Shown: positions 16,930 to 25,494, counted from the first letter of the stretch. The stretch is 64,000 nucleotides of DNA from Hyphomicrobiales bacterium (GCA_017305925.1 JAFKJW010000178.1:1-64000), one strand, 5' to 3'. Translations and numbers: made by a program. The notes: generated by a model not told the origin, from the sequence alone.

Positions 16930-17802
16930 TCAGCCGCCGTAGCGGTATTCCGGCAGGCCCTTCACGCCGAGCCCGTCGATCACGAACAGCGAGCCGGCAA
17001 GCGGTCCGGTCTCGATGACGCCCGGCACCGGAGCGCGCTCCATGCATGTGGCGTAGAGACGGTCGAGGTTGCGTCCGCCGAACATCACTGAGGCTATGCA
17101 CACGACGGGCATGTCGATGGTGAGGATGCGCTTTCCCGACGGGTCGAAGCGGTGGATCTTGCTCTTGTAGACGCCGGCGCTCCACACGCAGCCTTCCGCA
17201 TCCACCGTGGCGCCGTCCGGCAGGCCGTCTTCGGGGCCGAAGTCGCGGAACTTGCGCTTGTTGGCGACGGCACCGGTCTCCAGATCGTAGTCATAGGCCC
17301 AGATCGCCCGCGAGCGGCTGTCGGCGAAATAGAAGATCTTCTGGTCGGGGCTCCAGCAGGGGCCGTTCGACACCGTGATATTGTCGTCGATCGCGGTCAC
17401 CTTGCGGTTCACGTCGAGGCTGTAGAGAACGCCGAGCGGCGCTTCCTCCGTCGTGTCCATGCTGCCGGCGACGAACCGGCCGCGCCGGTCGACCTTGCCG
17501 TCATTCATGCGCACGCTCGGTCCCTTGTGGGGAATGATCTCCAGGGGTTCGGTCCGGCCGGTCCCGAAATCGAAGAGATGGAAGCCGTCGGCGAGCGAAA
17601 GCACCGCGCCGCCCCGCTCGCGGAGCGCCATCGAGCCGATGTGCTGTGGCACACTCCAGCTTTCCACTCCCTTGCCGTTCTCGTCGGCGCGGAAGATGCG
17701 GTCGCCAAGGCTGTCGATCCAGTAAAGCTTCTGCTCGGCGACGTCCCAGAGCGGTCCTTCGCCGAGCAGCGTCTTGCAGTCGACGATTGCCTTGATCTCC
17801 AT
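16930..17802 (-). CDS. SMP-30/gluconolactonase/LRE-like lactonase
   Basis: A 290-residue six-bladed beta-propeller hydrolase. LLGEGPLWDVAEQKLYWID supplies the metal-binding Glu, VRMNDGKVDRRGRF the Asn-Asp pair, SNGPCWSPDQ a second Asn, and LPDGATVDAEG the catalytic Asp. The family opens sugar lactones made by sugar dehydrogenases. The ATG at 17802 is selected because AGGAG and AGGAAAG precede it; the much longer frame through to 18855 covers the permease in the wrong frame. It lies between the permease and the GntR gene, suggesting that an oxidised sugar (lactone) is an intermediate. Confidence 0.93.
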   Translation of the reverse strand: MEIKAIVDCKTLLGEGPLWDVAEQKLYWIDSLGDRIFRADENGKGVESWSVPQHIGSMALRERGGAVLSLADGFHLFDFGTGRTEPLEIIPHKGPSVRMNDGKVDRRGRFVAGSMDTTEEAPLGVLYSLDVNRKVTAIDDNITVSNGPCWSPDQKIFYFADSRSRAIWAYDYDLETGAVANKRKFRDFGPEDGLPDGATVDAEGCVWSAGVYKSKIHRFDPSGKRILTIDMPVVCIASVMFGGRNLDRLYATCMERAPVPGVIETGPLAGSLFVIDGLGVKGLPEYRYGG

Positions 17803-17837
17803 GAGCTTTCCTTTCTCCTGTTTTCCGGCCGCCGGGC

Positions 17838-18773
17838 TCACAGGCCGGGCTGGCTGCGGCGATGCGCGCTGACGGCGAGGATGAGCAGCGCTCCCTTGAT
17901 GATCATCTGGTAATAGGTCGAGATATTGAGCAGGTTCAGCCCGTTGCCCAGGAGCGCGAGGAACAGGACGCCCGTGACGGGGCCGGCGACGCCGCCCAGC
18001 CCGCCGGACAGTTGCGTGCCGCCGAGCGCCGTGGCCGCAATGGAATCGATGGCAAAGGACGTGCCGACCAGCGGATCGCCGCTGGCGAGGCGCGCGGCGA
18101 GGTTGAGCCCGCCGAGGCAGGCCAAAAACGAGGACGACAGATAGGCGAACAGGATGATCCTGCCCGTGTTCACGCCGCCGAGCAGCGCGCTTTCGGGCGA
18201 GGCGCCGATCGCCAGCAGATGCAGGCCGAAGCGGCTGCGCGCGATGAAGACCGATGCGAACACCACCGCCGCCGCCGCGCAGATGACGGGCAGCGGCAGA
18301 CCGAGGAAACTGGCGGACGCGTAGCTGGTCATCCAGCCCGGCACCTGCCCGCCCGGTATGGGACGCACGAAGAGAGCCACGCCCTGGACGGCGGTCATGG
18401 TGGACAGCGTCATCAGGATTGGGTGCACGCCGAGCCGCAGGATGCCGATCGCGTTGATCAGGCCGACCGAAAGGGCTGCGGCGAGGGCGAGCGGCACGGC
18501 ATAAGGCGTGTCGTGACTCACGATGGCCGTCGTCATGGACACGACCGAACCAACGGAAAGGTCGAGACCTGCCGTCAGGATCACGATGACCTGGCCCAGC
18601 GTGACGAGGATCAGGCTGACCTGCTGGTTGAGGATGTTGACCAGATTCTGCGACGACAGCGCATAGGGCGACGAGAGGCCGAGGATGGTCGCCAGGATGA
18701 CGATCAAGCCGATCACCGGCAGGGCCGACAGCCGCCGCAGTCGCACTGCGCTGGTCGCCCGGGCAAGCTTCAT
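17838..18773 (-). CDS. Sugar ABC transporter permease, RbsC family
   Basis: A 311-residue polytopic protein starting MKLARATSAVRLRRLSALPV. It has the motif GQVIVILTAGLDLSVGSVVS and a C-terminal GGTQLSGGLGGVAGPVTGVL. Its ATG overlaps the ATPase stop by 4 bp. It pairs with the ATPase and the binding protein upstream, and probably with the second permease at 21409-22383, again giving a two-permease importer. Confidence 0.93.
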   Translation of the reverse strand: MKLARATSAVRLRRLSALPVIGLIVILATILGLSSPYALSSQNLVNILNQQVSLILVTLGQVIVILTAGLDLSVGSVVSMTTAIVSHDTPYAVPLALAAALSVGLINAIGILRLGVHPILMTLSTMTAVQGVALFVRPIPGGQVPGWMTSYASASFLGLPLPVICAAAAVVFASVFIARSRFGLHLLAIGASPESALLGGVNTGRIILFAYLSSSFLACLGGLNLAARLASGDPLVGTSFAIDSIAATALGGTQLSGGLGGVAGPVTGVLFLALLGNGLNLLNISTYYQMIIKGALLILAVSAHRRSQPGL

Positions 18774-20257
18774 GCCTTTCCTCCCTCGATGGCGGCCGCC
18801 ATGATCTTTTCCTCGCTCGCTTCCTCGCCACGGAACTCGGCGACCGTCGCACCATCGCGCACGACGACGATCCGGTCGCACAGCCCGATCAGCTCGGGCA
18901 GTTCGCGCGACGTGACGAGCACCGGCACGCCGCTGTCGGCAAGTTCGCGCAACAGCGCGTAGATTTCGGATTTGGCGCCGATATCGACGCCGCGCGTCGG
19001 TTCCTCGCAGATCAGCAGCTTCACGCCGCGCACGAGCCAGCGTGCCAGCAGGGCCTTCTGCTGGTTGCCGCCGGAAAGCTCACGGATGGGCTGGGCGGTG
19101 TTGCGCAGGCGGATGCGCAGGCGCTCGACCTGTCCGGCCACCGCCCGCCGGGCGGTGGGTGCCGGCATCGCCAGTCCCCTGCCGGGGAGGAGGCCGGCCG
19201 AGACGTTGCGCGCCACGCTGAGCGGCAGGAAAAGCCCCTCGACCTTGCGGTCCTCCGGGATAAGGCCGATCCCGGCATCGATGCCGCCGGCCGGGCCGGA
19301 GTGGCCGAGCTCTACGCCTTCGAACAGGATCTTGCCGGAGGTGAGCGCATGGCCCTCGTAGATGGCGCGCGTGATCTGGATCTGGCCCTGTCCCTCCAGG
19401 CCGGCGAGGCCGACGATCTCGTTCCTTCCGATCGTCAGGTCGACCGGCCCGGCCCGGCCCTTGACCGCGACGCCGCGCAGTTCCAGCGCCGGCGGCCCCG
19501 CGGCTCCGGCCGGCCGGCGCTTCGGGTAGAGCTGGTCGAGCGAGCGGCCGACCATGGTGGTGACAAGCTGCTCGGCGTTGGTGTCCTTCATCAGAAAGTG
19601 GCCGGCGAACTGGCCGTCCTTCAGCACCGTCACCTCGTCGCAGAGATGGAAGAGCTCGGGCAGACGGTGCGAGATGTAGAGGATGCCCTTGCCGTCGGAT
19701 CGCAACCTGTGGATCAGTTCGAAGAGCTTCTGCGCCTCGCGGTCGCCGAGCGCGGCCGTGGGTTCGTCGAAGACGAAGATGCGCGCGTCGCGCTTGACGC
19801 CCTTGGCGATCTCGACCATCTGCTGCTCGGCTACCCTGAGGGTTCCGGTCAGGACCTCCGGATTGAGATCGAGCCCGACGTCTTCGAGGATGCGGCGGCT
19901 CTCACGGTTCATGCGCGCCCGGTCCATGAGACCGAGCGCATTGCGCGGCTCGTGGCCGAGAAACAGGTTCTCGGCCACGGAAAGGTTGGGAAGGAGGATG
20001 AACTCCTGGAAGATGGTCGAGACGCCGGCGGCCCGCGCCTGCTCGGCCCGGTGCCACCGCACCTCTTCGCCTCCGACCTTCAGCGTGCCGGAACTGGGCG
20101 GGAACACCCCCGAGATGATCTTCATCAAGGTGGATTTGCCGGCCCCGTTCTCGCCCAGCACAGCGTGCGCGCTGCCCGGCTTCAGCCGAAGCGAAACACC
20201 GCGTAGCGCCTGCACCGGTCCGAAGGACTTGGTGACGTCCCGTGCCTCCAGAAGCAT
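18770..20257 (-). CDS. Sugar ABC transporter ATPase, RbsA/MglA type (two NBDs)
   Basis: A 495-residue tandem-NBD protein. NBD1 has Walker A GENGAGKST, signature-like LRVAEQQMVEIAKG and Walker B FVFDEPTAALG. NBD2 has a degenerate P-loop (GLEGQGQIQ), signature LSGGNQQK and Walker B LLICEEPTRGVD, with Glu in place of the Walker B Asp. The protein lies 14 bp downstream of the binding-protein gene. It is the energy subunit of the second importer of the locus and is clearly different in sequence from the first importer's ATPase. Confidence 0.95.
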   Translation of the reverse strand: MLLEARDVTKSFGPVQALRGVSLRLKPGSAHAVLGENGAGKSTLMKIISGVFPPSSGTLKVGGEEVRWHRAEQARAAGVSTIFQEFILLPNLSVAENLFLGHEPRNALGLMDRARMNRESRRILEDVGLDLNPEVLTGTLRVAEQQMVEIAKGVKRDARIFVFDEPTAALGDREAQKLFELIHRLRSDGKGILYISHRLPELFHLCDEVTVLKDGQFAGHFLMKDTNAEQLVTTMVGRSLDQLYPKRRPAGAAGPPALELRGVAVKGRAGPVDLTIGRNEIVGLAGLEGQGQIQITRAIYEGHALTSGKILFEGVELGHSGPAGGIDAGIGLIPEDRKVEGLFLPLSVARNVSAGLLPGRGLAMPAPTARRAVAGQVERLRIRLRNTAQPIRELSGGNQQKALLARWLVRGVKLLICEEPTRGVDIGAKSEIYALLRELADSGVPVLVTSRELPELIGLCDRIVVVRDGATVAEFRGEEASEEKIMAAAIEGGKA

Positions 20258-20271
20258 CCCTCAGCCTCTGC

Positions 20272-21336
20272 TCACTTCTTGTACATCTCGGCGAGCTTCT
20301 CGTCGGGAAGCGTGGAGCCGACCCAGTATGCGTCGTTCAGGTCCGGACGATAGAACTTGTCGATCTGGTCCTTCAGGATCGGCGCGGGATTGACGAGGTT
20401 GTCCCGGGCGATCGGGGCGCCCTTGAGAACGCGCAGAGCGGCGACGACGCCCTGCTGGCCGAACCAGGTCGGGCTGATGGGAGCGACGCTCTGCAGGTCC
20501 TTCTCCTTCCAGATGCGCAGGAAGCCGTTATTGGCCTCGCCGGTCATCGGGATCATCGGCAGCCCGTTCTCTTCCGCCACCTCCGCACAGGCCTGCGTCA
20601 TGGCGCCGCCGGAGGACCAGATGCCCTGAACGTCCGGATGCGCGACGAGGAGCGATTCGCAGACCTGCTTGCCCTTGTCATAGGCCCAGTCGCCGAAGCC
20701 CTGGTCGATGATCTTGATGTCCGGGTAGCTGGCGAAAACCTCCTCGACGCCGCGGTAACGGTCGTTGTCGATCGAGTTGCCGGAGATGCCGCGTATCGCG
20801 AGGACGTTGCCCTTGCCGCCAAGCGCCTCCGCCAGATATTTCGCGCCGTCGCGGCCGAACTGGGCATCGTCGGCCAGCAGCTTGACCGTATAGTTCTTCG
20901 GCGTCGCGTTGGACGAGAAGATGATGACGGGGATGCCCGCGTCATAGGCCTTGTCGAGCGCACCGTTCAGCGCGACCTCGGAGCCGGGCGCGACCAGAAG
21001 CGCGTCGACGCCGCGCGCCGTCAGGCTTTCGATGTCGGCGACCTGCTTGTTCACGTCGCCGCCCGCATCCGCGACGATCACCTCGGTGATTTCCGGATGC
21101 AACGAGGCCTCGTACTTCAGCTCCTCGACCATCTGGACGCGCCAGGTGTTGACCACGGAGATGTTGGAGAATCCGAGGACGAACTTGTCCTTCGTGGATG
21201 CCGCGCGGTCGACCATCGGCGAACCCGCGACCGGCGACAGCGCCGCGTTGAGCTCGGGGACCTCCTGTGCCCATGCCGGCATCATGGCGACGGCCACCAG
21301 CATCGCGCCGCTGAGCAGCAATTGTTTCAGTTTCAT
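20272..21336 (-). CDS. Sugar ABC substrate-binding protein (type I periplasmic)
   Basis: A 354-residue secreted receptor. Its signal peptide (MKLKQLLLSGAMLVAVAMMP, cleavage after AWA) precedes a fold with FVLGFSNISVVNTWRVQMVE and ADIESLTARGVDALLVAPGS. GRDGAKYLAEALGGKGNVLA and GLPMIPMTGEANNGF are typical hinge and ligand-side segments. The ATG at 21336 follows GAGGGAG and starts the signal peptide; the upstream in-frame codon at 21357 is not supported. It is the binding component of the second importer, with unknown ligand. Confidence 0.93.
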   Translation of the reverse strand: MKLKQLLLSGAMLVAVAMMPAWAQEVPELNAALSPVAGSPMVDRAASTKDKFVLGFSNISVVNTWRVQMVEELKYEASLHPEITEVIVADAGGDVNKQVADIESLTARGVDALLVAPGSEVALNGALDKAYDAGIPVIIFSSNATPKNYTVKLLADDAQFGRDGAKYLAEALGGKGNVLAIRGISGNSIDNDRYRGVEEVFASYPDIKIIDQGFGDWAYDKGKQVCESLLVAHPDVQGIWSSGGAMTQACAEVAEENGLPMIPMTGEANNGFLRIWKEKDLQSVAPISPTWFGQQGVVAALRVLKGAPIARDNLVNPAPILKDQIDKFYRPDLNDAYWVGSTLPDEKLAEMYKK

Positions 21337-21359
21337 GATCTTACTCCCTCCTGACAATC

Positions 21360-21405
21360 GCGCGCATCCTTGGCGCGCAGCTCTTCCCCGGACCAGTCCG
21401 GGGAA
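21360..21405 (-). other. Two tandem stem-loops between permease and binding-protein genes
   Basis: GCGCGC (21360-21365) pairs with GCGCGC (21373-21378), and TTCCCCGGAC (21384-21393) pairs with GTCCGGGGAA (21396-21405). Neither is followed by a T-tract. They probably act as an mRNA processing or differential-expression signal ahead of the binding-protein gene. Confidence 0.5.
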
Positions 21406-21408
21406 ATT

Positions 21409-22383
21409 CTACCTTTCGCGCCATCGCGCAAGCGCGGCGGCGCCGGCGATGATCGCACCCTGGACGATCAGCTGGGCCGGCTTCCCGACTCCCATCCCGG
21501 TCATCAGATTGGCCAGGAACGTCAGCGCGTAGGCCCCCGCGAGAACGCCGGCCACGCCGCCCGCGCCGCCGCCGAAGCTGGTGCCGCCGAGCACGACCGC
21601 GGCGACCGACGCCATGACGAGGTCGGCCCCGAGATTGAGCGTGCCGGTCCCGATATAGCCTGTCAGGATGACGCCTGCCGCGGCCGCGAAGATGCCGCTC
21701 AGCACATGCGCAGCGACAAGTTCCTTGCGCACCGGCAGTCCGCCCAGCCAGGCCGCTCCGTAGCTGGCGCCGGTGGCATAGAGCGCATGCCCGAAGGTGC
21801 TGCGGCGCAGGAGCAGCGCCGCAAGCGTCGCAATGACGAGAAGCAGGACCCCTGCCACCGGAACGAGGCCCCAGCGTCCTGCCGCGAGCTCGCGCACGAA
21901 AGGATGCACGGTGCCGCCCGGAGCGCCGCCGCTCACCAGATAGCTGACACCCACCAGCATGACCGACACGCCGAGCGTGACAACGACCGCGGATGCGCGC
22001 ACGAAGGCGATCAATGCGGCGTTGAACAGGCCGATCGCGGCGCCGAACGCAAGCGGGAAGGCGACGGACATCCAAAGCGGCCCGCCGGCGAAGAGGGGAA
22101 GCGCGAGCGTCACGTTGACGACCGCGATGACGCCTCCGATCGACAGGTCGATCGACCGGCCGATCATCGGCAGGCACTGGCCGATCGCGGCCAGCGCCAG
22201 CGGCACGGCCTGGCGCAGGACGATCAGCAGGAAGGGAATGGTAAGCAGGCGCGGCTGCATGACGGCCGCCGTCGCGAAGAGCAGCACCAGCGCAGGCCAC
22301 GCGGGAATTGCCAGCATGCTCCTCAGGGCTGTGAAGAGCACATCCCCCGCCGCACGCCCTTCGGTTGCGACCAGCTTGGTCAT
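21409..22383 (-). CDS. Sugar ABC transporter permease, RbsC family
   Basis: A 324-residue polytopic protein with GQCLPMIGRSIDLSIGGVIA (RbsC motif) and GGTSFGGGAGGVAGVLAGAY. It is the first gene of the second minus operon, about 150 bp downstream of the operator-like palindrome at 22535. The start is backed by a GGGAGGAGGA stretch directly before the ATG; the spacing is short. Placing one permease first and the other after the ATPase is unusual, since RbsC permeases normally follow the ATPase together. Confidence 0.93.
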   Translation of the reverse strand: MTKLVATEGRAAGDVLFTALRSMLAIPAWPALVLLFATAAVMQPRLLTIPFLLIVLRQAVPLALAAIGQCLPMIGRSIDLSIGGVIAVVNVTLALPLFAGGPLWMSVAFPLAFGAAIGLFNAALIAFVRASAVVVTLGVSVMLVGVSYLVSGGAPGGTVHPFVRELAAGRWGLVPVAGVLLLVIATLAALLLRRSTFGHALYATGASYGAAWLGGLPVRKELVAAHVLSGIFAAAAGVILTGYIGTGTLNLGADLVMASVAAVVLGGTSFGGGAGGVAGVLAGAYALTFLANLMTGMGVGKPAQLIVQGAIIAGAAALARWRER

Positions 22384-22519
22384 TCCTCCTCCCGGCCCGG
22401 ATGCTCTCGCAGCGATCCTGCCGGATCCTGTCGAACAAACGGATTCTTGAATAGGCGGAGCCGGGCGATGCCCGTCTGGCGCTCCTCAAGGATCAACCCT
22501 GCCTCAGCAGGCCCGCCGC

Positions 22520-22546
22520 GTCAAGCATGATACATGATGCATTAAG
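22520..22546. promoter_or_regulatory. Operator-like palindrome copy 3 (TGATGCATTA core)
   Basis: The core at 22535-22544 differs from TGATGCATCA by one base, and the surrounding 27 bp match 12202-12228 at 23 positions, including the GTCAAGCAT block. It lies about 137 bp upstream of the permease ATG on the minus side and 73 bp upstream of a decayed start on the plus side. It is the proposed GntR/FCD site. Confidence 0.6.
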
Positions 22547-22618
22547 TATCTTGCCCGACGGAAGGACGGCCGGCTACATCTGCGGATCGCGCGCCGCGGC
22601 CGCAGAGGAGGAATTGGA

Positions 22619-22708
22619 ATGGTGAAGACGGCCATCCACGCTGCCGTGTGGTCGACGGATGCCGAGCCGGACAATGTCAGGCGGGTGCTCGGGGAAGTGG
22701 CGGGCTGA
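22619..22708 (+). pseudogene. Truncated 5' end of a sugar isomerase/epimerase-like gene
   Basis: After a strong AGAGGAGG ribosome site the ATG at 22619 opens a 29-codon frame, MVKTAIHAAVWSTDAEPDNV and onwards, ending GEVAG-stop. This resembles the N-terminus of TIM-barrel sugar phosphate isomerases/epimerases (D-tagatose 3-epimerase-like), where the next residues are usually GYD-hydrophobic-E. The bases after GGC (TGATAGGGTCGAG) would restore a Tyr-Asp-Arg-Val-Glu reading if two bases were added, so a small deletion is likely. A weak promoter (TTGCCC at 22551, TACATC at 22575) and the operator lie upstream. The rest of the gene is not recognisable. Confidence 0.4.
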
Positions 22709-22936
22709 TAGGGTCGAGGCATTCACGCGCTCGCGCCTGGCATCGGATCACGCCAACGTCCTTTCGATCTGCGCTCGCACTCAACGCAATGTCCCTCATC
22801 CGCGAGATTTTTGACACGCCTCGATAGTCCGGCCCCGATCCGGGCGGGACCGGTCGAGCCGACACGATGGAGCCTTTCCGGGCGAAGGGTCCATATCGAT
22901 CGATCGCCGGCCTCGCGGAAGACTTCAGGCGATGCG
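22709..22936. other. Non-coding or decayed stretch
   Basis: No supported gene is visible. The first part may hold the frameshifted continuation of the truncated isomerase-like gene, which reads for about 36 codons without clear family motifs and then stops. Confidence 0.3.
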
Positions 22937-23148
22937 TCACAGCCTTGGATCGAAGACGAACCTCACGCCTTCCGCCGATATGGAGCGGTCGAACCCGGCC
23001 TTCCAGTCCTCGAGCGGCAGGATGTCGGAAACCAGCGGCTCCAGATCCACCTTGCGCCCGCGAACATGTCGCTGGACCCGTTGTTGGGGTTTACGATGCC
23101 ATCTCGTAGTGGAAGTCGAGATCGAGCTTCGACATGTCCCCCCCTTCA
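22937..23148 (-). pseudogene. C-terminal remnant of a zinc-type medium-chain alcohol dehydrogenase
   Basis: On the minus strand the last about 45 codons read KVDLEPLVSDILPLEDWKAG, then FDRS and GVRFVFDPRL before the stop. This is the usual C-terminus of sorbitol/threonine-dehydrogenase-like enzymes (G-x-hydrophobic-D-x-x-P-L-hydrophobic, then a PLED-like AF segment and K-V-hydrophobic-x-P). The catalytic and cofactor domains are missing and upstream frames are broken, so this is a gene fragment. It is probably left from a carbohydrate dehydrogenase that once belonged to this locus. Confidence 0.45.
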
Positions 23149-23623
23149 GCACCGAGGGCTCACGGGCCTGGATATCACGGACGAGCCGGATGACGTCGCC
23201 GCCCGGAGGGAAACCTCGGAAACGGTGCGCCGCAAACGTGTCGCAAGGTTTCGCAGGCGGGCCGGCCGGTGGGCAGCCTCGGATCTCTGGCTGCCGTCAA
23301 ATATGTCCCGGCCACGAGACAGCTCGGCGAGCCACTTGTCGAAATTTCATCCGGTCGGCCTCGCGACAATAATCTCGGTCGTCGTGCATGCGTCACCGAC
23401 GCGGCGGCATTCAACATCCTTCTCATGATTTGAACCGGTTTGGCGCGGGCGGGTGCGCCGCTCGTGCGGCTGCCGTCGGCCGCTTTCGCGATCGATCGTG
23501 GCCGGGGTCGTTCCGGCGGGACAGCCTTCATATTCGGCATAGCCCGGCTTGCCGGCTCCAGCTTCGGGACGGGAGGGCCGATAACCGCGGCTGATTTTTC
23601 GAATGGCGGGCCGGCCAAAGGTA
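23149..23623. other. Intergenic region with no supported gene
   Basis: Open frames exist on both strands but none shows a recognisable domain, credible ribosome site or conserved motif. It is probably decayed sequence between the sugar locus and the next operon. Confidence 0.4.
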
Positions 23624-23651
23624 TTGACCTTCAGGTATATACTAATAGGAT
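23624..23651 (+). promoter_or_regulatory. Promoter of the GntR/Pot operon with GTATATAC dyad
   Basis: TTGACC (23624-23629), a 16-bp spacer and TAGGAT (23646-23651) form a plausible promoter. The palindrome GTATATAC (23635-23642) lies between the boxes, where a GntR/UTRA repressor could bind. Its position upstream of 23672 supports that start codon. Confidence 0.45.
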
Positions 23652-23671
23652 GGTACTTATTGAGGGTGGCA

Positions 23672-24394
23672 ATGACTGCTGGTGCAGAGATCCGATACCT
23701 GGCGATTTACGAGGCGCTGAAAGCCCGCGTGCAGGGCATGCCTGCGAACACGCTGCTCCCGACTGAGAACGAACTCGCCGAAGAATTCGTGGTCTCTCGC
23801 GTGACGATACGGCAGGCGCTGGCGCTCCTGAATCAGGCGGGACTGATCGAGCGGGTGAGAGGAAAGGGCACCATCGTCAGCCCTCCGAAGATCGTCCGGA
23901 ACAACATCCCCATGACCGCGCTGGAGGATGATTTCCGGCGACAGGGAATACAGTTCGAGACGCGCGTCTTGCAATACGAGGCCGACTTCCGGGCGCCGCC
24001 AAACGTCGCCGAGGCTTTGAAGATCCATGCCAAAGACAAGGTCGGCTATTTGCGACTGACGCGGATCGTCAACCGACAGATCGTCTGCTGTGAGCATCGC
24101 TACCTGCCGGCAAGCCTGGCATCCCGCTTCGACCCTCAGACCGTGCTCTCGCGCGGGCTTGCCCATGTCGTGTCCGAGCTCGCGAACGCGCCGATCGACC
24201 AGGTCGAGTTCGAAACCGAGATCCTTCCGGCAGACATAGAGACCGCCGGCATACTCGGCGTGGCACCGGGCGCGCCGGTTTTCCAGAACAGCTTCGTCTA
24301 CTTCCTGGCTGACGAAACGCCCGTCGAGACCGGCAAGATCATCTACCGCGTCGATCGCTGCAAGTTTCGCGCGGTGGGCAGGATGCGCATCTAG
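23672..24394 (+). CDS. GntR-family (HutC/UTRA) transcriptional regulator
   Basis: A 240-residue repressor. The winged HTH contains LPTENELAEEFVVSRVTIRQ followed by ALALLNQAGLIERVRGKGTIV. The C-terminal UTRA ligand domain runs from about residue 90, with VGYLRLTRIVN and TGKIIYRVDRCKFRAVGRM at its end. The start at 23672 is preferred over the frame opening at 23603 because the promoter lies between them and the extra residues are not HTH-like. It is the first gene before a PotD-like binding protein (26-bp gap) and probably controls the whole 23.7-31.2 kb operon in response to the imported compound. Confidence 0.93.
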   Translation: MTAGAEIRYLAIYEALKARVQGMPANTLLPTENELAEEFVVSRVTIRQALALLNQAGLIERVRGKGTIVSPPKIVRNNIPMTALEDDFRRQGIQFETRVLQYEADFRAPPNVAEALKIHAKDKVGYLRLTRIVNRQIVCCEHRYLPASLASRFDPQTVLSRGLAHVVSELANAPIDQVEFETEILPADIETAGILGVAPGAPVFQNSFVYFLADETPVETGKIIYRVDRCKFRAVGRMRI

Positions 24395-24420
24395 AAATTA
24401 TCGAAGAAGGGGAACATCCG

Positions 24421-25494
24421 ATGATCTACAAAAGTACGCTCTCCCGCAGCGCGGCGACGCTCGGCCTCGCAATGGGGCTAGGAGTCTTCGGCGCAGCCGC
24501 CGAAGGGAACATGACGTTCGTTTCCTATGGCGGCTCCTTTCAGGAAGCTCAGGAGAAGGCCCTGGTGAAGCCATTCGCCGAGGCCGATCAGGTGAACGTC
24601 GTCACCGATTCCGGCCCCAGCGTCGCGAAGATCAAGGCCATGGTCGAAGCGGGCAACGTGCAGTGGGACGTCGTGGAGGTTACCGAGGCGGACTATCTCA
24701 ATCTCGTCAGGCTCGACCTGATCGAACCGATCGACTACTCGAAATTCGACGAGGCGACGCTCAAGGCGATCGAGCCGCGCTTCAGGCCCGACCGCGGTGT
24801 CGTGGCGGTTATGTATTCCTACGGCATCGCATACCGTACCGATGGCAACCGGTCTTCGCATCCGACAAGCTATGCCGAACTGTGGGACACCGAAGCATTC
24901 CCGGGTCCGCGCGCCCTGCCGGCTGGCACTTTTGCCAACCCGCCATGGGAGGCTGCGCTCCTGGCCGCTGGAACGCCGGCCGACAAGTTGTACCCGATCG
25001 ATCTGGACAAGGCGCTGGCGAGCCTGGACAAGATCAAGCCGAGTGTTTCGGTCTGGTTCGACAACACCGCGCAGGGCGTCCAGGCACTGATCAGCGGCGA
25101 TGTCGACTACGGCCTCATGCCCAACGGACGTGTCCTGCAGGCCAAGGCCGAAGGCGCCCCCGTCGAGTTCGAATACGGCCAAGCCCTGCTGTATTCCGAC
25201 TATTTCGTCGTGCCGAAGGGAGCACCCAACAAGGAAAACGCGATGGCGTTCCTCGCCTTCGCCTCGCAGGCAAAGCCTTCCGCCGAGTTCATGAAGCAGA
25301 TCCAGTACAGCATGCCCAATACCGATGCCTTGCAATATCTCGACCCTGAATATGCAAAGGCCTTGCCGATCGCGCCGGAGAACATCAACCGGCAAATCCC
25401 CGTCACCGGCGAGTTCTACGGCGAGGACGCTGGAAACGGGAAGACCTGGCAGCAGGTCACCATCGATGCCTGGAACCGCTGGTACGGACGCTGA
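24421..25494 (+). CDS. ABC substrate-binding protein, PotD/spermidine-putrescine family
   Basis: A 357-residue secreted protein. Its signal peptide (MIYKSTLSRSAATLGLAMGL, cleavage near AAA-EG) precedes MTFVSYGGSFQEAQEKALVK, the characteristic start of PotD-family type II receptors. Other family segments are WDVVEVTEADYLNLV, SYGIAYRTD and VWFDNTAQGVQALISGDVDYG. It is the receptor of the PotABC-type importer encoded just downstream. The family binds polyamines, opines, betaines and other cationic or amino compounds. The DoeB- and DoeA-like enzymes of the operon suggest an N-acyl or cyclic amino compound. Confidence 0.93.
   Translation: MIYKSTLSRSAATLGLAMGLGVFGAAAEGNMTFVSYGGSFQEAQEKALVKPFAEADQVNVVTDSGPSVAKIKAMVEAGNVQWDVVEVTEADYLNLVRLDLIEPIDYSKFDEATLKAIEPRFRPDRGVVAVMYSYGIAYRTDGNRSSHPTSYAELWDTEAFPGPRALPAGTFANPPWEAALLAAGTPADKLYPIDLDKALASLDKIKPSVSVWFDNTAQGVQALISGDVDYGLMPNGRVLQAKAEGAPVEFEYGQALLYSDYFVVPKGAPNKENAMAFLAFASQAKPSAEFMKQIQYSMPNTDALQYLDPEYAKALPIAPENINRQIPVTGEFYGEDAGNGKTWQQVTIDAWNRWYGR

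Noticed and set aside
16930..18855. A 641-codon open frame covering lactonase and permease regions
   Set aside because: Only the lactonase part is in the coding frame. The rest is an Arg-rich shadow of the permease, which has its own start with a 4-bp overlap.
23175..23618. 147-codon minus-strand open frame
   Set aside because: No recognised family, no ribosome site, and composition typical of non-coding GC-rich sequence.
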